From contig JACATO010001005.1 of NCBI GenBank assembly GCA_018389105.1, positions 186,001 through 250,000 of the forward strand: DNA of 64,000 nucleotides, written 5' to 3'. Under the pieces are notes generated by a model, which saw only the letters and a program-made list of their open reading frames with translations, made no database searches and had not been told where the DNA came from. Both the position numbers and the translations under genes were made by a program. This stretch comes from Nautilus pompilius. Lineage: Eukaryota; Mollusca; Cephalopoda; Nautilida; Nautilidae. Positions 46,820 through 54,530 of the stretch are shown here, piece by piece (positions within the stretch are counted from its first letter, which is position 1; the number at the start of each line of letters is the position of its first letter).

Positions 46820-49652
46820 TTGTTTTCTGTGGATACTTAGTCACATTTGTGGAATATTCCAGATAAAAATGTATATTAAGAATCTTATTTGTCTGTTTTT
46901 TTGATATATAAGCGGAGGACCTTAATGCTGATATTTTCTGTTATATTTGGAGAGTTGTGGATAATCCTCCAGGAATGTTTCCATAACGATAAGAAATGCT
47001 AAAGTTAGTTCATGCTATTACCATCAGCTTCAGCCAGCTTGCACAGATGGCTATAGATGATGATGATGATGATGACAAAGTAAAATTAGTTTTTACTTCA
47101 TCAGGGAAATCATACAAGCAAACTTATGGATAGAAGAATGTTGGCTGTGTTTTGTTAATAGTCATTTTATGTTTTTTACAAAATGTAAAAAAGTACTCTC
47201 AGTGTATCATTTTTCATTCAGTCATTGAGGTTTCATTTAAGGATCGCAACCTTGGCTGGTCTACTTTCGACAGATATGATTCCCCTTTTTGTGTATTATT
47301 TGTTTATTCTACGTGAGCCAAACTCAGCGACATCCCAATAACTTTCGACCCTGAAATTTGAGATAACAAAAGAAAAGCCCTGGTGGTTGTGTGTCTTGCA
47401 ATCTCGTTAATGGTAATTCCTAGACAGTGCACATAATAGGCAAGACCTATATAAGACCTACATAGATATTGGACACCATATTGCATTGGTCATGTGACAG
47501 CAGCTATCTGCACAAATGGCAAAGTACACGTAACTAGAGTAAGAATTTGTGTGTACATGGAATTACATGCACTGACATTTTCTGTTACAAATGCATTAAA
47601 ATAAGAATCAGAAATTAGAGAAGTTGGTAATCATCTTTTGCTTTAAATTTTCTTTGTACACAATGTCGATAAAGTCTTTGAAGTTAACCTTGCAGTGAAA
47701 CGTGTGTTCAGAATGATTTTACCTCTAGCACAAAATATCACAAACTCTACACAAGACCAAAGGGGCAACAGGTTGGTGGACTTCCTCAGTATCCCTGTCA
47801 GCATTCTTGACCATTGGACATTCAGATGGCAGGAATGGCTGATTGCTCTGTAAACAGTGGATGTTTGAGGTAACCGAGTTGGAGATATTGAGATTTCACT
47901 AATTCTAATACCTAGAGAGTGGCGAATAAATGAAAGGTATGCTAAAGTAAATTTTAATATTCTTTTTCTCTCTCTCTTTCCAGAAAATTCTTCAGTGAAA
48001 GCAAGGTACTGTGTGTATTTTGTTTTTTTTTCTAAAAGAATGTAATTTAGAATGTTATTTGTCTTTGAGACAACAGAGTAATTACCAGCAAATCTCATGT
48101 CCACAGTTATCTTTACTGTGCCCCAAATTTTCTTCCCGTGAACCTGACTCTCAGTTTAAAAGTGGTACATTTCCAGTGGTTAGCTGTATTCTCAGTCCCC
48201 TCACCAATTCTGAGAAAGATCCAGTTTGTAATATTTTGACCAGCTAGAGAAACAATTGCTGAAAAACACACAAGCTTGCCTCAATGTTTGGTGATTCCTC
48301 CCTTATTTATCTGTAAAACAAGTTTCAGGAAATATTTGAGCGGTAAATCTGCATGCAGACTCTGCCTTGTCATAGGATATGATTGATGGTCAGACACGTT
48401 AAATTAGTTATAACTTTCATTGTTTTTCACTATAATGCCATGTATTGCTCATGATTTCATTTATTTTAAGTTACTCATAAAAGTTTACTGTTCTCATCTT
48501 AACTATTAGAACATCAGGAAAGTACCTCCTGAATCTTCAACAATGTAAAATTGTTCAAGATAAACGCAGAGAAGAACAGCGCTGGAGCACATGAGCAGGA
48601 GGACTGATCTTTTTGTGTCTGAATATTGGTACAGTAGGTAAATAGCAAACGTTGATATGCGAGTTTACAACCTGGTCCCAACACGCAAGAAAAACTGCCA
48701 CATTTTACACCACTGAATCTGTATACATTAAACCAGCAACAAGGGCTTCAGAGTATTTCAAACTCAGCCAGAGTTCATCATCAGTTAATGAAATGTACAG
48801 AGAACCACAAATAACAAAGAAAGTGACCGGTATCTATAAATCTGGTTGGGAGAGAAGAAGCAAAGCGTATAAAGCTGAATGTAACAAAGGGAGACGGAAG
48901 TTTTGTTGTCATTTGGTCTAAATAGGCCCTAAATACTAATGAGAAAGGAATCTTGAATATCAAATTTGGAAGTCCTTAGAATTTAAGCCAGAATCTTGGC
49001 ATCATTCAAGTTAAATGTACAATTTCTATTTGAAGCTAACAAACTTTGTTGTATTTGCAGCAGCAGGATCAGCTGTACCTTAATATGCAGTCATTCCAAC
49101 AGCCTATAAATTACACTGTGCCTGAGAGCATCTACATCGACATGGTAAGTGTTACACTTATTTCCTGTCACACTTACAAGTGAAGTGGTCCTTGCCAAAC
49201 CGTGGAAAAGGAAAGTTTTTCTGTTTCCTTAATTATGCACTGTATATTTGCAGTATTTGTTTAGTCTGTACAGAATTTCAGCAGCTAATGTAGGTAGGTA
49301 TTGATAAATAACTGATTTTGGCCACCAGTCACTATTGAGACAAAGTATCTTGGAATTCTTACCTCGATTCATTCAGCGTTAAATAATGGTACACTAATCT
49401 ACACTAATTTCCAGAAATTAAGCAAAAATATTTCCCAAACAGTTACATTTCATCATCAAATGTTCGACATAGACTCTTTTCATGTAACACAACTTTTATC
49501 AAAGAAATATGCAAATTACCCAGTGCCACGGTGCCTTGAACAGACAGTGTGCTCCTGGAACCATTCTTGAAGTGTATCAATTCTTGCCAGAAGACTGTCA
49601 GATGTCTGATGAACACACACAGATAAAGTTACTACATTGTATTGCAAATTAA
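22028..49652 (+). CDS. Two-Ig-domain membrane receptor with tyrosine-rich tail (assembled model)
   Basis: This is a plus-strand gene model joined by eye from splice sites and reading phase: 22028-22059, 33676-33758, 36278-36610, 39299-39628, 41024-41053, 45913-46035, then cytoplasmic exons of uncertain order (47984-48005, 48680-48921, 49061-49144, 49524-49652). The product would be a type I single-pass receptor with a signal peptide, two extracellular Ig domains rich in N-glycosylation sequons (at least nine), a short linker, one transmembrane helix with a basic stop-transfer (RMIKRKRKGK), and a tail with YxxM and ITIM-like tyrosines. Ig, linker and membrane exons are all phase 1-1, the usual arrangement for such receptors. 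No orthologue was recognised; a role in cell adhesion or immune signalling is inference. The core (33676-46035) is well supported; the first exon and the tail are less certain. Confidence 0.65.
22186..22425 (+). other. GC-rich open frame with CTG/GTT repeat, doubtful
   Basis: An open 80-residue frame (MSSESSLWGTTPAAAAAVVV at its start) crosses a (CTG)n(TTG)n run. Its composition (Ala, Val, Pro, Arg) is that of a GC-rich promoter or 5' leader. It lies inside the intron of the receptor model. It could be an alternative first exon, but no in-frame donor stands out. Confidence 0.2.
22604..23768 (+). mobile_element. Tigger/pogo-like transposon with 24-bp terminal repeats, internally deleted
   Basis: The ends match over 24 bases with one mismatch (left CAGTGCAACCTCACGTATCC; right, inverted, CAGTGCAACCTCAAGTATCC), and TA duplications flank the element (22602-22603 and 23769-23770). 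At 1165 bases it keeps only the two ends of a transposase gene. The near-identical ends suggest it is fairly young. Confidence 0.85.
22831..23291 (+). pseudogene. Deleted Tigger/Jerky-like transposase remnant
   Basis: The N-terminus MSDKSLKRKRNVLSLDDKVK starts a CENP-B-type helix-turn-helix. After GDSGA-like sequence a one-base shift moves the frame to CTARLAEGYGVGQSTITDI, the recognition helix region. Downstream, ACQQLTDQEIIHSVTGDPSS and an acidic tail (SESDSDDEPSPDNANP) correspond to the C-terminal end of Jerky/Tigger proteins, running to the stop before 23291. The DDE catalytic core is missing, so the element is non-autonomous. Confidence 0.65.
23800..26320. other. AT-rich intron DNA, no exon seen
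   Basis: CpG is strongly depleted and no frame shows a domain. A possible hAT left end (CAGTGGTGGTTGTGG) occurs at about 24117, but the flanking bases do not form a direct duplication with those at 26433. Confidence 0.4.
26340..26433 (+). mobile_element. hAT-type transposon right terminus
   Basis: The segment running GAATGCGGCCTGCCAGAGAC ... CCCTCGGGGAGAAACGTTTT and ending CCCACCCCTG is the characteristic 3' end of hAT elements, whose inverted repeat begins CAGGGGTGGG. CTCTAAAT follows as the expected 8-base target. No transposase ORF remains nearby. Confidence 0.5.
26440..29870 (+). repeat. Diverged duplicate (copy A) of the receptor gene's 3' introns
   Basis: Collinear similarity joins this block to 40.1-49.1 kb. 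About 26600-27380 matches 40210-40915, including TGTGGTTAGTCAAAATT and CATTTTACCCTGGCTTTT. About 28960-29600 matches 45220-46750, and 29620-29870 matches 48890-49130. Copy A lacks the linker and transmembrane exons and the TE insertions of copy B. The counterpart of the YLNM exon survives only as a broken pseudo-exon near 29805-29850. Confidence 0.75.
29800..29860 (+). pseudogene. Pseudo-exon matching the receptor's YLNM exon
   Basis: Following TTTCCATAGCAG, the sequence GGTCAGCTGTACATTAATGC parallels GATCAGCTGTACCTTAATAT of 49061-49144, with the next stretch (ATCATTCCAACTGCCTATAA) also shared. A base loss breaks the frame after the first tyrosine motif. Confidence 0.55.
30480..31170 (-). pseudogene. 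Decayed Tc1/mariner-like transposase
   Basis: Minus-strand fragments include a helix-turn-helix region ending VCKNLKRLDETGSVDTLRK, comparable to FQETGSVEDRPRSGRP of the family, and a catalytic-region relic (VLFHQDGISCAE, then PWPA-NPDM, then QPNTLDELSKVL). Many stops and frameshifts interrupt it. No ends were defined. Confidence 0.5.
31530..32320 (+). other. Purine-rich stretch, possible decayed coding remnant
   Basis: The plus strand is unusually rich in A and G over about 780 bases. Fragments in different frames read like a Lys/Glu/Gln-rich protein (SSDDEMAESFIDEIATN, EKQKLTEQQERKRN, EKPEDRERLRGVQNVVKTGE). No family was recognised; it may be an old processed pseudogene or a low-complexity tract. 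Confidence 0.3.
32320..33670. other. Intron DNA, no exon seen
   Basis: AT-rich, CpG-poor sequence with no domain. It ends in the polypyrimidine tract (TATTTTTCCCCAG) that serves the signal-peptide exon. Confidence 0.35.
33676..33758 (+). CDS. Ig receptor, signal-peptide exon
   Basis: The exon lies between a strong acceptor (TATTTTTCCCCAG) and a perfect donor (GTAAGT at 33759). From the ATG pair at 33686/33689 it encodes MMALFTTEICIFLLSSFVCC then STLN, a typical hydrophobic secretion signal. It ends in phase 1 and joins the Ig exon at 36278 to make an Asn codon. It is too short for the usual ORF cut-off, and both splice sites are close to consensus. Confidence 0.65.
33765..36277. other. Intron between signal and Ig exons
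   Basis: The intron holds a short GA run (34307-34322) and non-credible frames such as 34652-35071. No further exon was recognised. Confidence 0.35.
36278..36610 (+). CDS. Ig receptor, Ig domain 1
   Basis: This 333-base, phase 1-1 exon starts after TTTTTTACAG and ends at donor GTAAGACT. It starts D/N-SQVPVIKVGKNPF and contains the first Ig cysteine in VITCSSSG and the second in DDTGNYTCVV, the latter a textbook Ig F-strand. The usual core Trp is not obvious (FEMIIMKDGK). Four N-glycosylation sequons are visible (NET, NAT, NIS, NYT). It is closest in feel to V/I-set domains; no specific family was recognised. Confidence 0.8.
38090..38720 (+). pseudogene. Possible hAT (DUF4371-like) transposase remnant
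   Basis: Broken frames contain GPKQVTGFNFLADGW, FEHGLAFHSSVDKLMETLGG and LYNYSPVSLARV, resembling the LAFRG...GNF...L region of hAT-derived zinc-finger MYM/DUF4371 proteins. Many stops are present. It lies in the intron between the two Ig exons. Confidence 0.35.
39299..39628 (+). CDS. Ig receptor, Ig domain 2
   Basis: A 330-base, phase 1-1 exon lies between acceptor TTTATCTTACAG and donor GTAATGAT. It starts V-KPDSIKIAST and has the Ig pattern LTCTG ... FTWFL ... YIQCLVTY, with the core Trp present. Additional cysteines (FLCRENKANC and LESCQ) suggest an extra disulfide. Five sequons occur (NFT, NCT, NGT, NYS, NES). The exon ends EKFEFP. Confidence 0.8.
41024..41053 (+). CDS. Ig receptor, juxtamembrane linker micro-exon
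   Basis: Thirty bases after a strong acceptor (CTTTTTTTTTTAG) and before the consensus donor GTAAGTAT encode V-TSGKEDQKN, phase 1-1. The exon is small but both splice sites are near ideal, and the hydrophilic sequence suits a stalk before the membrane exon. Confidence 0.6.
41175..43503 (-). mobile_element. Full-length Tigger/pogo transposon with decayed transposase
   Basis: TA duplications flank the element (41173-41174 and 43504-43505). The ends are related when read inward (CAGTGCGCGCCACGTAATAG and CTGTTGGTGCCGCTTAATTG). The 2329-base length fits an autonomous Tigger copy. It sits in the intron between the linker and transmembrane exons, in opposite orientation to the receptor. Confidence 0.8.
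41500..43080 (-). pseudogene. Tigger DDE transposase, inactivated
   Basis: Reading on the minus strand: an N-terminus (MSQIKRTGLLSTDKQQLLSA) near 43080-43010; a helix-turn-helix region near 42870-42760 (GLKVSQRTLQCKLKDRSHIE); a long frame 42706-42041 with the second DNA-binding domain (FKPSDGWFTRFKKREGLVHK) and DDE motifs (IWNADESG, LLLVDNCSAHP, FFPPNTTAILQP); then a TGA replacing Leu in the invariant QPLDQGIIR; then 42019-41735 (MVKAHYRHHV onward). A further frameshift near 41730 leads to an acidic segment (EIIDDDIIADVLNL) and another near 41600 to the C-terminus (AALDTLKRCLYGHGFDDFSL). It also has frame breaks upstream of 42706. Only a few lesions separate it from an intact family member. 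Confidence 0.8.
43980..44850 (+). pseudogene. Decayed Tc1-like transposase
   Basis: Broken plus-strand frames include VWSIMVWGA, comparable to the VMVWGCF motif, and LLQAVIQNLTDSLSNIPEAI followed by CCKSGSSKY, comparable to the C-terminal SLPRRCQAVIKAKGGHTKY. The intervening catalytic region is eroded. It lies within the same intron as the Tigger copy. Confidence 0.45.
45913..46035 (+). CDS. Ig receptor, transmembrane exon
   Basis: A 123-base, phase 1-1 exon lies between acceptor TTTTTATCTTGTCTAG and donor GTTTGT. It encodes D-GCFLSFTH, then a hydrophobic span of about 21 residues (from FGLIVGVAAL to SFFIC), then the basic stop-transfer RMIKRKRKGKS. This orientation places the Ig domains outside and the following exons in the cytoplasm. 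Confidence 0.75.
46786..46819 (+). repeat. GAT trinucleotide microsatellite
   Basis: About eleven GAT repeats; a second short run lies at 47056-47075. Confidence 0.95.
47984..48005 (+). CDS. Ig receptor, small cytoplasmic exon
   Basis: Twenty-two bases follow a very strong acceptor (TTTTTCTCTCTCTCTTTCCAG) and precede donor GTACTG. It enters in phase 1 (E-NSSVKA) and leaves in phase 2. A later GT at 48013 would give a phase 0 exit (NSSVKARYC), which is what the YLNM exon needs. Which donor is used cannot be decided here. Confidence 0.45.
48510..48594 (+). CDS. Ig receptor, candidate alternative terminal exon
   Basis: Following acceptor TCATCTTAACTATTAG, a phase 2 entry from 48005 gives R-TSGKYLLNLQQCKIVQDK and then RREEQRWST with a TGA at 48592-48594. 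KYLLNL is a tyrosine motif. It could be an alternative short tail; splice evidence is moderate and random openness of this length is likely enough to be careful. Confidence 0.3.
48680..48921 (+). CDS. Ig receptor, candidate tyrosine-rich tail exon
   Basis: The open frame ends in TAA at 48919-48921 and encodes ATFYTTESVYIKPATRASEY, FKLSQSSSSVNEMYREPQIT and KKVTGIYKSG. Six tyrosines lie in acidic or polar contexts, and SEYFKL fits the ITIM pattern (S/I/V/L)xYxx(I/V/L). Possible acceptors are weak: GCAAG before the A-rich start (phase 2, fitting the donor at 48005), or TTCAG before AGTATTTC (phase 1, fitting 46035), the latter paired with a donor GTATCT near 48833. Composition suggests coding; borders are unresolved. 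Confidence 0.35.
49061..49144 (+). CDS. Ig receptor, cytoplasmic exon with two YxxM motifs
   Basis: Eighty-four bases follow acceptor TTGTATTTGCAG (NAGNAG-type, CAGCAG) and precede consensus donor GTAAGTG. In phase 0 it encodes QQDQLYLNMQSFQQPINYTV and then PESIYIDM. YLNM and YIDM both match YxxM, the PI3-kinase SH2 docking motif of CD28-type receptors; YLN also fits GRB2 binding. The phase 0 entry does not match the phase 2 exit at 48005, so an intermediate exon or another donor is required. Confidence 0.5.
49524..49652 (+). CDS. Ig receptor, candidate last coding exon
   Basis: After an AG at 49522-49523, phase 0 continuation from 49144 reads CHGALNRQCAPGTILEVYQF and LPEDCQMSDEHTQIKLLHCI, AN, stop. 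The upstream polypyrimidine tract is weak. An alternative acceptor at 49504 gives a shorter peptide (KYANYPVPRCLEQTVCSWNH, S, stop). A polyadenylation signal follows at 49814. Confidence 0.3.
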   Translation, partial: CHGALNRQCAPGTILEVYQFLPEDCQMSDEHTQIKLLHCIAN

Positions 49653-49813
49653 CGCTGTCTATACTTGCTACTAAAAGTGTGTAGGTGGAAGTGCGTTTTC
49701 CTTGTCATTATAAGTCACTAAATTCATCAAACAGTAGTCCTCTTATTTGGGAAAATGAACTCTCCATGTCACATTTTATGTCAGTTATGCGTTTTTTATG
49801 ATATTTTATCCTT

Positions 49814-49819
49814 AATAAA
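49814..49819 (+). terminator. Polyadenylation signal AATAAA
   Basis: AATAAA lies about 160 bases after the candidate stop, in an AT-rich context followed by a T/G-rich stretch (TTATGTGTCAATATTGTCG), as expected for 3' end processing of the receptor transcript. It is also close to the point where CpG depletion ends. Confidence 0.45.
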
Positions 49820-50299
49820 TGTATATAATTTATGTGTCAATATTGTCGTGGTCAGTGTACTTCAGGAACATCAGACTGACGTAGGGTGAACTTACCAACT
49901 GTTAACGCAAGATAACAGACAGACAGATTAAACCATTTGTTTTTATCTTTCACAAATATTTAGTTTTTAGACTTAGCAGTTCAAGTGAACCAATGAATAT
50001 GATAGGCAGCAGATCTGAGATCTAAGGTCAGAGCGCCATCTCTGATAACTGCATACAAGTAATACTTGCCATTAAAGAGAGAATAACCACAAATTTGTTT
50101 TCATGCTCAAACAAAACACTTTTTTTGACAAAATAAACATAGAATGATTTTATTATCATTGTTCCTACTTAAATGAAGTAAAAGTGAAAAAACCCGACGT
50201 ATGTAAAGAAAATTCAAGGCAAAGGAGGTATGTCTGTTGTTGTTGCTTTTTGTCCAGTCTCATTTTTTTCTTCTCTTTTTTATTTATTTCACCTTTAAA

Positions 50300-52245
50300 A
50301 ATTTATCCTGCGTATTTATCAGGTCAGGCATCGCCATAGTAACCGTAATTACTTTTTGCTGGAGTAATTTCTGTTTTCAGAATAATTTAGCAAGAACCAG
50401 ATAAGTAAGTTTAAATCGCAGCTCGTAAGGCCTTGTTTGTCAAGTTTAATGGTTATCTCCTGGAAATTATCACACCGCCGAACTGACGTCTCGGCGAATC
50501 TCTCGTCCGCTAACGGAAACCGCCGATCGGTTACGACACACGATCAGTGCCGTAATACCGATCGATCTCCGTTATCGACACCCGATCCTCCCGTCTGTTT
50601 TCCCGTCACCGCCACGCACGGGAAAGTAGTTAATCCCTTCGGATCTTTCCCCCTCGCTCTCTCAGCTATATACATCTGTCTAAGTAGCTGTCTCTTTCTC
50701 CCTCCCTCCCTGCCTGCCTGCCGCCTGCCTGCCTGGCCTGTCTGTCTGCCTGTCTGCCTGCCCCCCCTCTCTCTCGTCCCGTCCTTTCCTCCTTTTATTC
50801 TTCGTCTTCCGATTACTCTCTCTCGACAACGTAATTACTCGAAGAACATGTGTCAGATTCGGCCGAACAGCGGCAGGAGTGACCTTCCGCGCGCGCGCGC
50901 GCGCAGAAAAGAGAAAAAAGGGCGGGGGTGGGTGGGTGGTGGTGGTGGGAAGCAAAGGAGGAACAGACTGTAATTAAAGTTAACCAACTCGGGAGAACCC
51001 GAGAAAGCCTCGTCGTTCGCCGAGTTCAGGGTCACTCTTGTGGGAATAACGCGGCCCCCCCCCTCTCTCTCTCGCGCGCGCTCTGATATCGATACCGCGA
51101 GACGAGTTGACTCGGCTCCGCTCTTCGCCCACCGCTCACCGTTCTCTCCTCCGCCGCCGGAAGAGTTCCCAATTAATGTCATTGTTGGCAGCGCACGGTA
51201 GAGATGCACGTAATTTCTGATCAGCCCTTCTCCGGCGCTGAGAAGAACGATCGCGTTACCGAAGATGGATTCCGATATTGAGGAGCCACCTTTCTTTTTT
51301 TTTTTTTTTTTTTTTGTTGTTTGTTGTTTGCGATTCGGGGGAATAATTGAAAGTTAATGGAGGCGAAGCCTGGGGTCAGCGGGAGAAGCGCGGAGAAAAA
51401 TGGCGGGACTAATTAAGCCATAAAAGTTGTATAGAAATAACACGCTGTGCATGAATGCGGGACAAGAAAGCTGGCAAACAAGTAAAATTGATTATGCCGT
51501 ACTTAAATATGGTCTTTGTGTGTTATGTCGGTGATTTTTGACATGATGTTGGGCGGGGGGGGGGAGATACATCGCGTTTGTCAGCCACACTAACAGCCAC
51601 GACAATAAACCGTTCGTGTTTTTGTCTTTTCCCTGTCGCGTTAACACGGAACAGCCAGCAGACAGACGGAATTTTTTAGCATCCTGGACTGTTTTTCCTA
51701 TCCTTCACCAAACGTGTATTCTTAGAGCTTGTTTGAAAAAAACAATACAGCATCTAAATATCCATTAACTTGGTTTTCAAATAAAGCTTAACCATCTGTT
51801 TTGCATCAGTTTGAGAACGGCTGACGGTATACTGTTACCTGGGGAGCATGCAACCACTTCGAAAAACAATTTACTGTACTTGAAATTATCCTTATGATAA
51901 GTCAAAAGATTTCTTCTGGTCCGGAGGGGAATTGGAGCTTCAGCTGTCTCTTCGCTCTCTCTCCTCTCTCGCTCGAGTTCGTCGCGCTCTCGCGCGCGCG
52001 CGCTCGCTCGCTCTCGCTGTCTCTCGCAGAGCTCTGGGCCTCGTCGGTCTCTCTCATCGCTGCTCGCTCGTCTCTCTCGCTCGCGCAGCTCGCTCTCTCT
52101 CTCTCCGTCGCGTGCTCAAGCGCTGCTCTCATCTCTTCTGCTCTCTCGGCTCATCTCTGCTCTGCTCCCATCTCTCAGCTCTCCTCCCATCTCCTCTCGT
52201 CTCTATCTCTATCTCGATCTCTCTCTCTCTCTCATCTCTCTCTCA

Positions 52246-52279
<34 letters not shown>

Positions 52280-52323
52280 TCTCTCCATCTCCATCTATCT
52301 CATCTCTCTCTCTCTCTCTCATA

Positions 52324-52354
<31 letters not shown>

Positions 52355-53900
52355 ATCTCTCTTCATCTCTCTCTCCCTTCTCTCTCATTCTCTCTCTCTC
52401 TCTCTACAATCTCTGTCTTTCTTTCTTTATCAGATCACTCTGAAATCTGTCCCCAATAAGACCACGACCCAACACCGAAAAGAGCTTACTAAACGTATTT
52501 GTGGCAGGAGAAATTTCTTACATGCTGTATAACGTTAGATACATTTTGAAACAAACAGAAAAAAAAAAAAACCGCCTCACAGCAGTTATAAGGGAATATC
52601 TTTTTGCTTCGAGTAAAAACCGATGGAATTTCATTTTTAACCTCGACTCTAAGAGACTTTTATTCTTTTGGACTTTTACAATTAATTTCTGTTCTGAAGT
52701 TAACTTGTCTGCTTAGCCGCACAGGTTTTATCGCCTTAGCTCGGTACCCGTACGGTCTTGCTAAAGGTCTACACGGTTTTTAATCTAGCCAATTGTATTC
52801 CGCCACCAGCCATTTCCCCCGGTGGACACCTTTGAATACGGACAGACGGTAACAGGTTATTTAGTAGTGAACCAAACTGACACCAGCCTATCCTTTCCCA
52901 CTGCTCTCCTGTCAAGAAGTCCACGAACAACTTCGCGTACGTCATAAATGAGCGTGGGTGCGCGTGTATTGGAATCGATTGTAGGAGTCGTTAAGCAAGA
53001 TGGCATGGGTGTGCATAAGTACGTTAGCAATCACTTACACGCCGTTCTTACCCTTGTTTCTAAATCTCGAGGAGAAGGGAAAGCCAATCTAAGATATAAA
53101 TGATAAAATTAAAAACTCTCTTGACACCTGAGCTTCGTTTTGCGTTTCTGGTTACATGCCGTCAACACCTGTTTCAGCTACCCACAGTTAAAATTACTAG
53201 GGGCAGACAATTATGAACCCAGGAGGATACTTTTCTCGCCATAGAAATATAAATAAATCTCTCTGATATTTCCCAGCATCAGGTTAAAGGGGTCATTGAT
53301 GCACGTTTCCCGTTCCCAGGAACCTTGTATAAGACCAAACCATTGTTTTGACTAAACCATTAAAACCACGAGGACCCGGATGTAAACCTCTCGCCGGTGT
53401 CTCCACAAACCAATCAGTGGATGCTAGCTGACGTAATTGAGCCGACTATTGTTAACAGAGATACTTATAAGGGTCTAATGCACCGGTAAATCCTGTTTCC
53501 TGTAAGTTTTTATCTGAGGTGTGTGTACACCTACGTATACAGAAAGTTTCTCAATGTGTTAAGCAAAAACTAAATTATCATTATATCTTTTAAAGCACTA
53601 GCCAATGTTAAAACTTACTGAAGTCCACTTCGTTAATATATATATATATAGTTTTTTTAAAAAAAAAAAAGAAACGAGAATTATATTGCGGCTATTTAAT
53701 GCAGGCATTATAAGAGCTAAACGTCTTCTGAAGTTGTCCTTTTACAATCCTCCATTAACGGTTCCACATGACGCATGTATCTTTCAACAAGATGGAGAAT
53801 TCTATGCCGGCTCTCCAAGCCATTTTGTGACGCTCAACAGCTCCAGCAAAGCCGTCGCCAATAACTGAATTGATTGCATTCTACTTTCGTTTTATTTCGC
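50300..53900. other. CpG-normal intergenic DNA with repeats, no supported gene
   Basis: This stretch contains a CTGCCTG/CTGTCTG tandem run (about 50703-50762), alternating CG runs (50889-50904), a T20 tract near 51295 and CT-rich arrays. The long frames at 50437-50973 and 51894-52532 are low complexity. No domain was recognised. Confidence 0.4.
51950..52425 (+). repeat. Imperfect CT/CTCG polypyrimidine array
   Basis: About 475 bases of CT repeats, with CG-containing units at the left (CTCGCGCGCGCG) and CATCTCTCTC units at the right. The Ser/Leu-rich and Arg/Glu-rich frames over it are artefacts. Confidence 0.9.
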
Positions 53901-53984
53901 CATCTCGAAAAGCCCCGAAATCGCGATAAATACGGTTTCTGATCTCTCAGAAGATGACATGATCTCTGTTTTGCAGCCTTTCAT

Positions 53985-54400
53985 ACGGCCGCAACAATAG
54001 CGTTATTCTGGGAGTTACCTTAACGACCCGGCGCGGGCCCCAAACAGACGCGGCTGACATTTTTCGCCTTTTGTCCGCCTCTAACGAACGCGATCGAAGC
54101 TAATATCCTAATTGAAAGAAACGCTGTCGACATTCTTCTCTTACATGGCGCGCTCCAAAGGCGGCTACTGAAGTGAGCTAATCTCGTTTCCTGCGCTAAA
54201 AACGGCGTAATTCAATTTTGACCAATGAAAGCGAAGGAAGCCGATTGAAGAGCCGGGCTTAATTAATTTGCCCGGACTGAATGGGTGGAAAATTAGCGCA
54301 GTTTGAGGAATATTCGGCTCGCAGACAAAAGGCCCATCCGACAACGTAGACATTTTTAAATAATTCAATTTCTTCTCGGTGGTTAATATTAAAGGTTCAT
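53985..54400. promoter_or_regulatory. Candidate enhancer or promoter block with homeodomain and Sox-type motifs
   Basis: A non-repetitive, CpG-containing block stands out between low-complexity arrays. It holds AACAATAG (53993-54000, Sox type), CCTAATTGAAAG (about 54107), GACCAATGAAAG (about 54220, CCAAT), and TTAATTAATT (54259-54268, homeodomain). No coding frame explains it. Regulatory function is inferred. Confidence 0.3.
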
Positions 54401-54435
54401 TTGAGAGGGCCAATATGTCTCAATAAACATCCACG

Positions 54436-54530
54436 GGAGGGAGGGAGGGAGGGAGGAGGAGAGAGAGAGAGGAGAGCGAGAGAGGGAGAGAGAGAGAGAG
54501 AGAGAGAGAGGGAGCGAGAGAGAGAGAGGT
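54436..54530 (+). repeat. GGGA/GA microsatellite
   Basis: A GGGA run passes into GA repeats over about 95 bases. Confidence 0.9.

Larger units (their letters stand above)
40100..49140 (+). repeat. Copy B of the intragenic duplication
   Basis: This is the partner of 26440-29870. It is longer because it carries the Tigger element at 41175-43503 and the Tc1-like relic near 44.0-44.85 kb, and it retains the functional-looking linker and transmembrane exons. The order of matching segments is preserved. Confidence 0.75.

Noticed and set aside
50437-50973. A 178-codon plus-strand frame
   Set aside because: It crosses CTGCCTG and CG runs, has low-complexity composition, no domain, and an opposing frame on the other strand.
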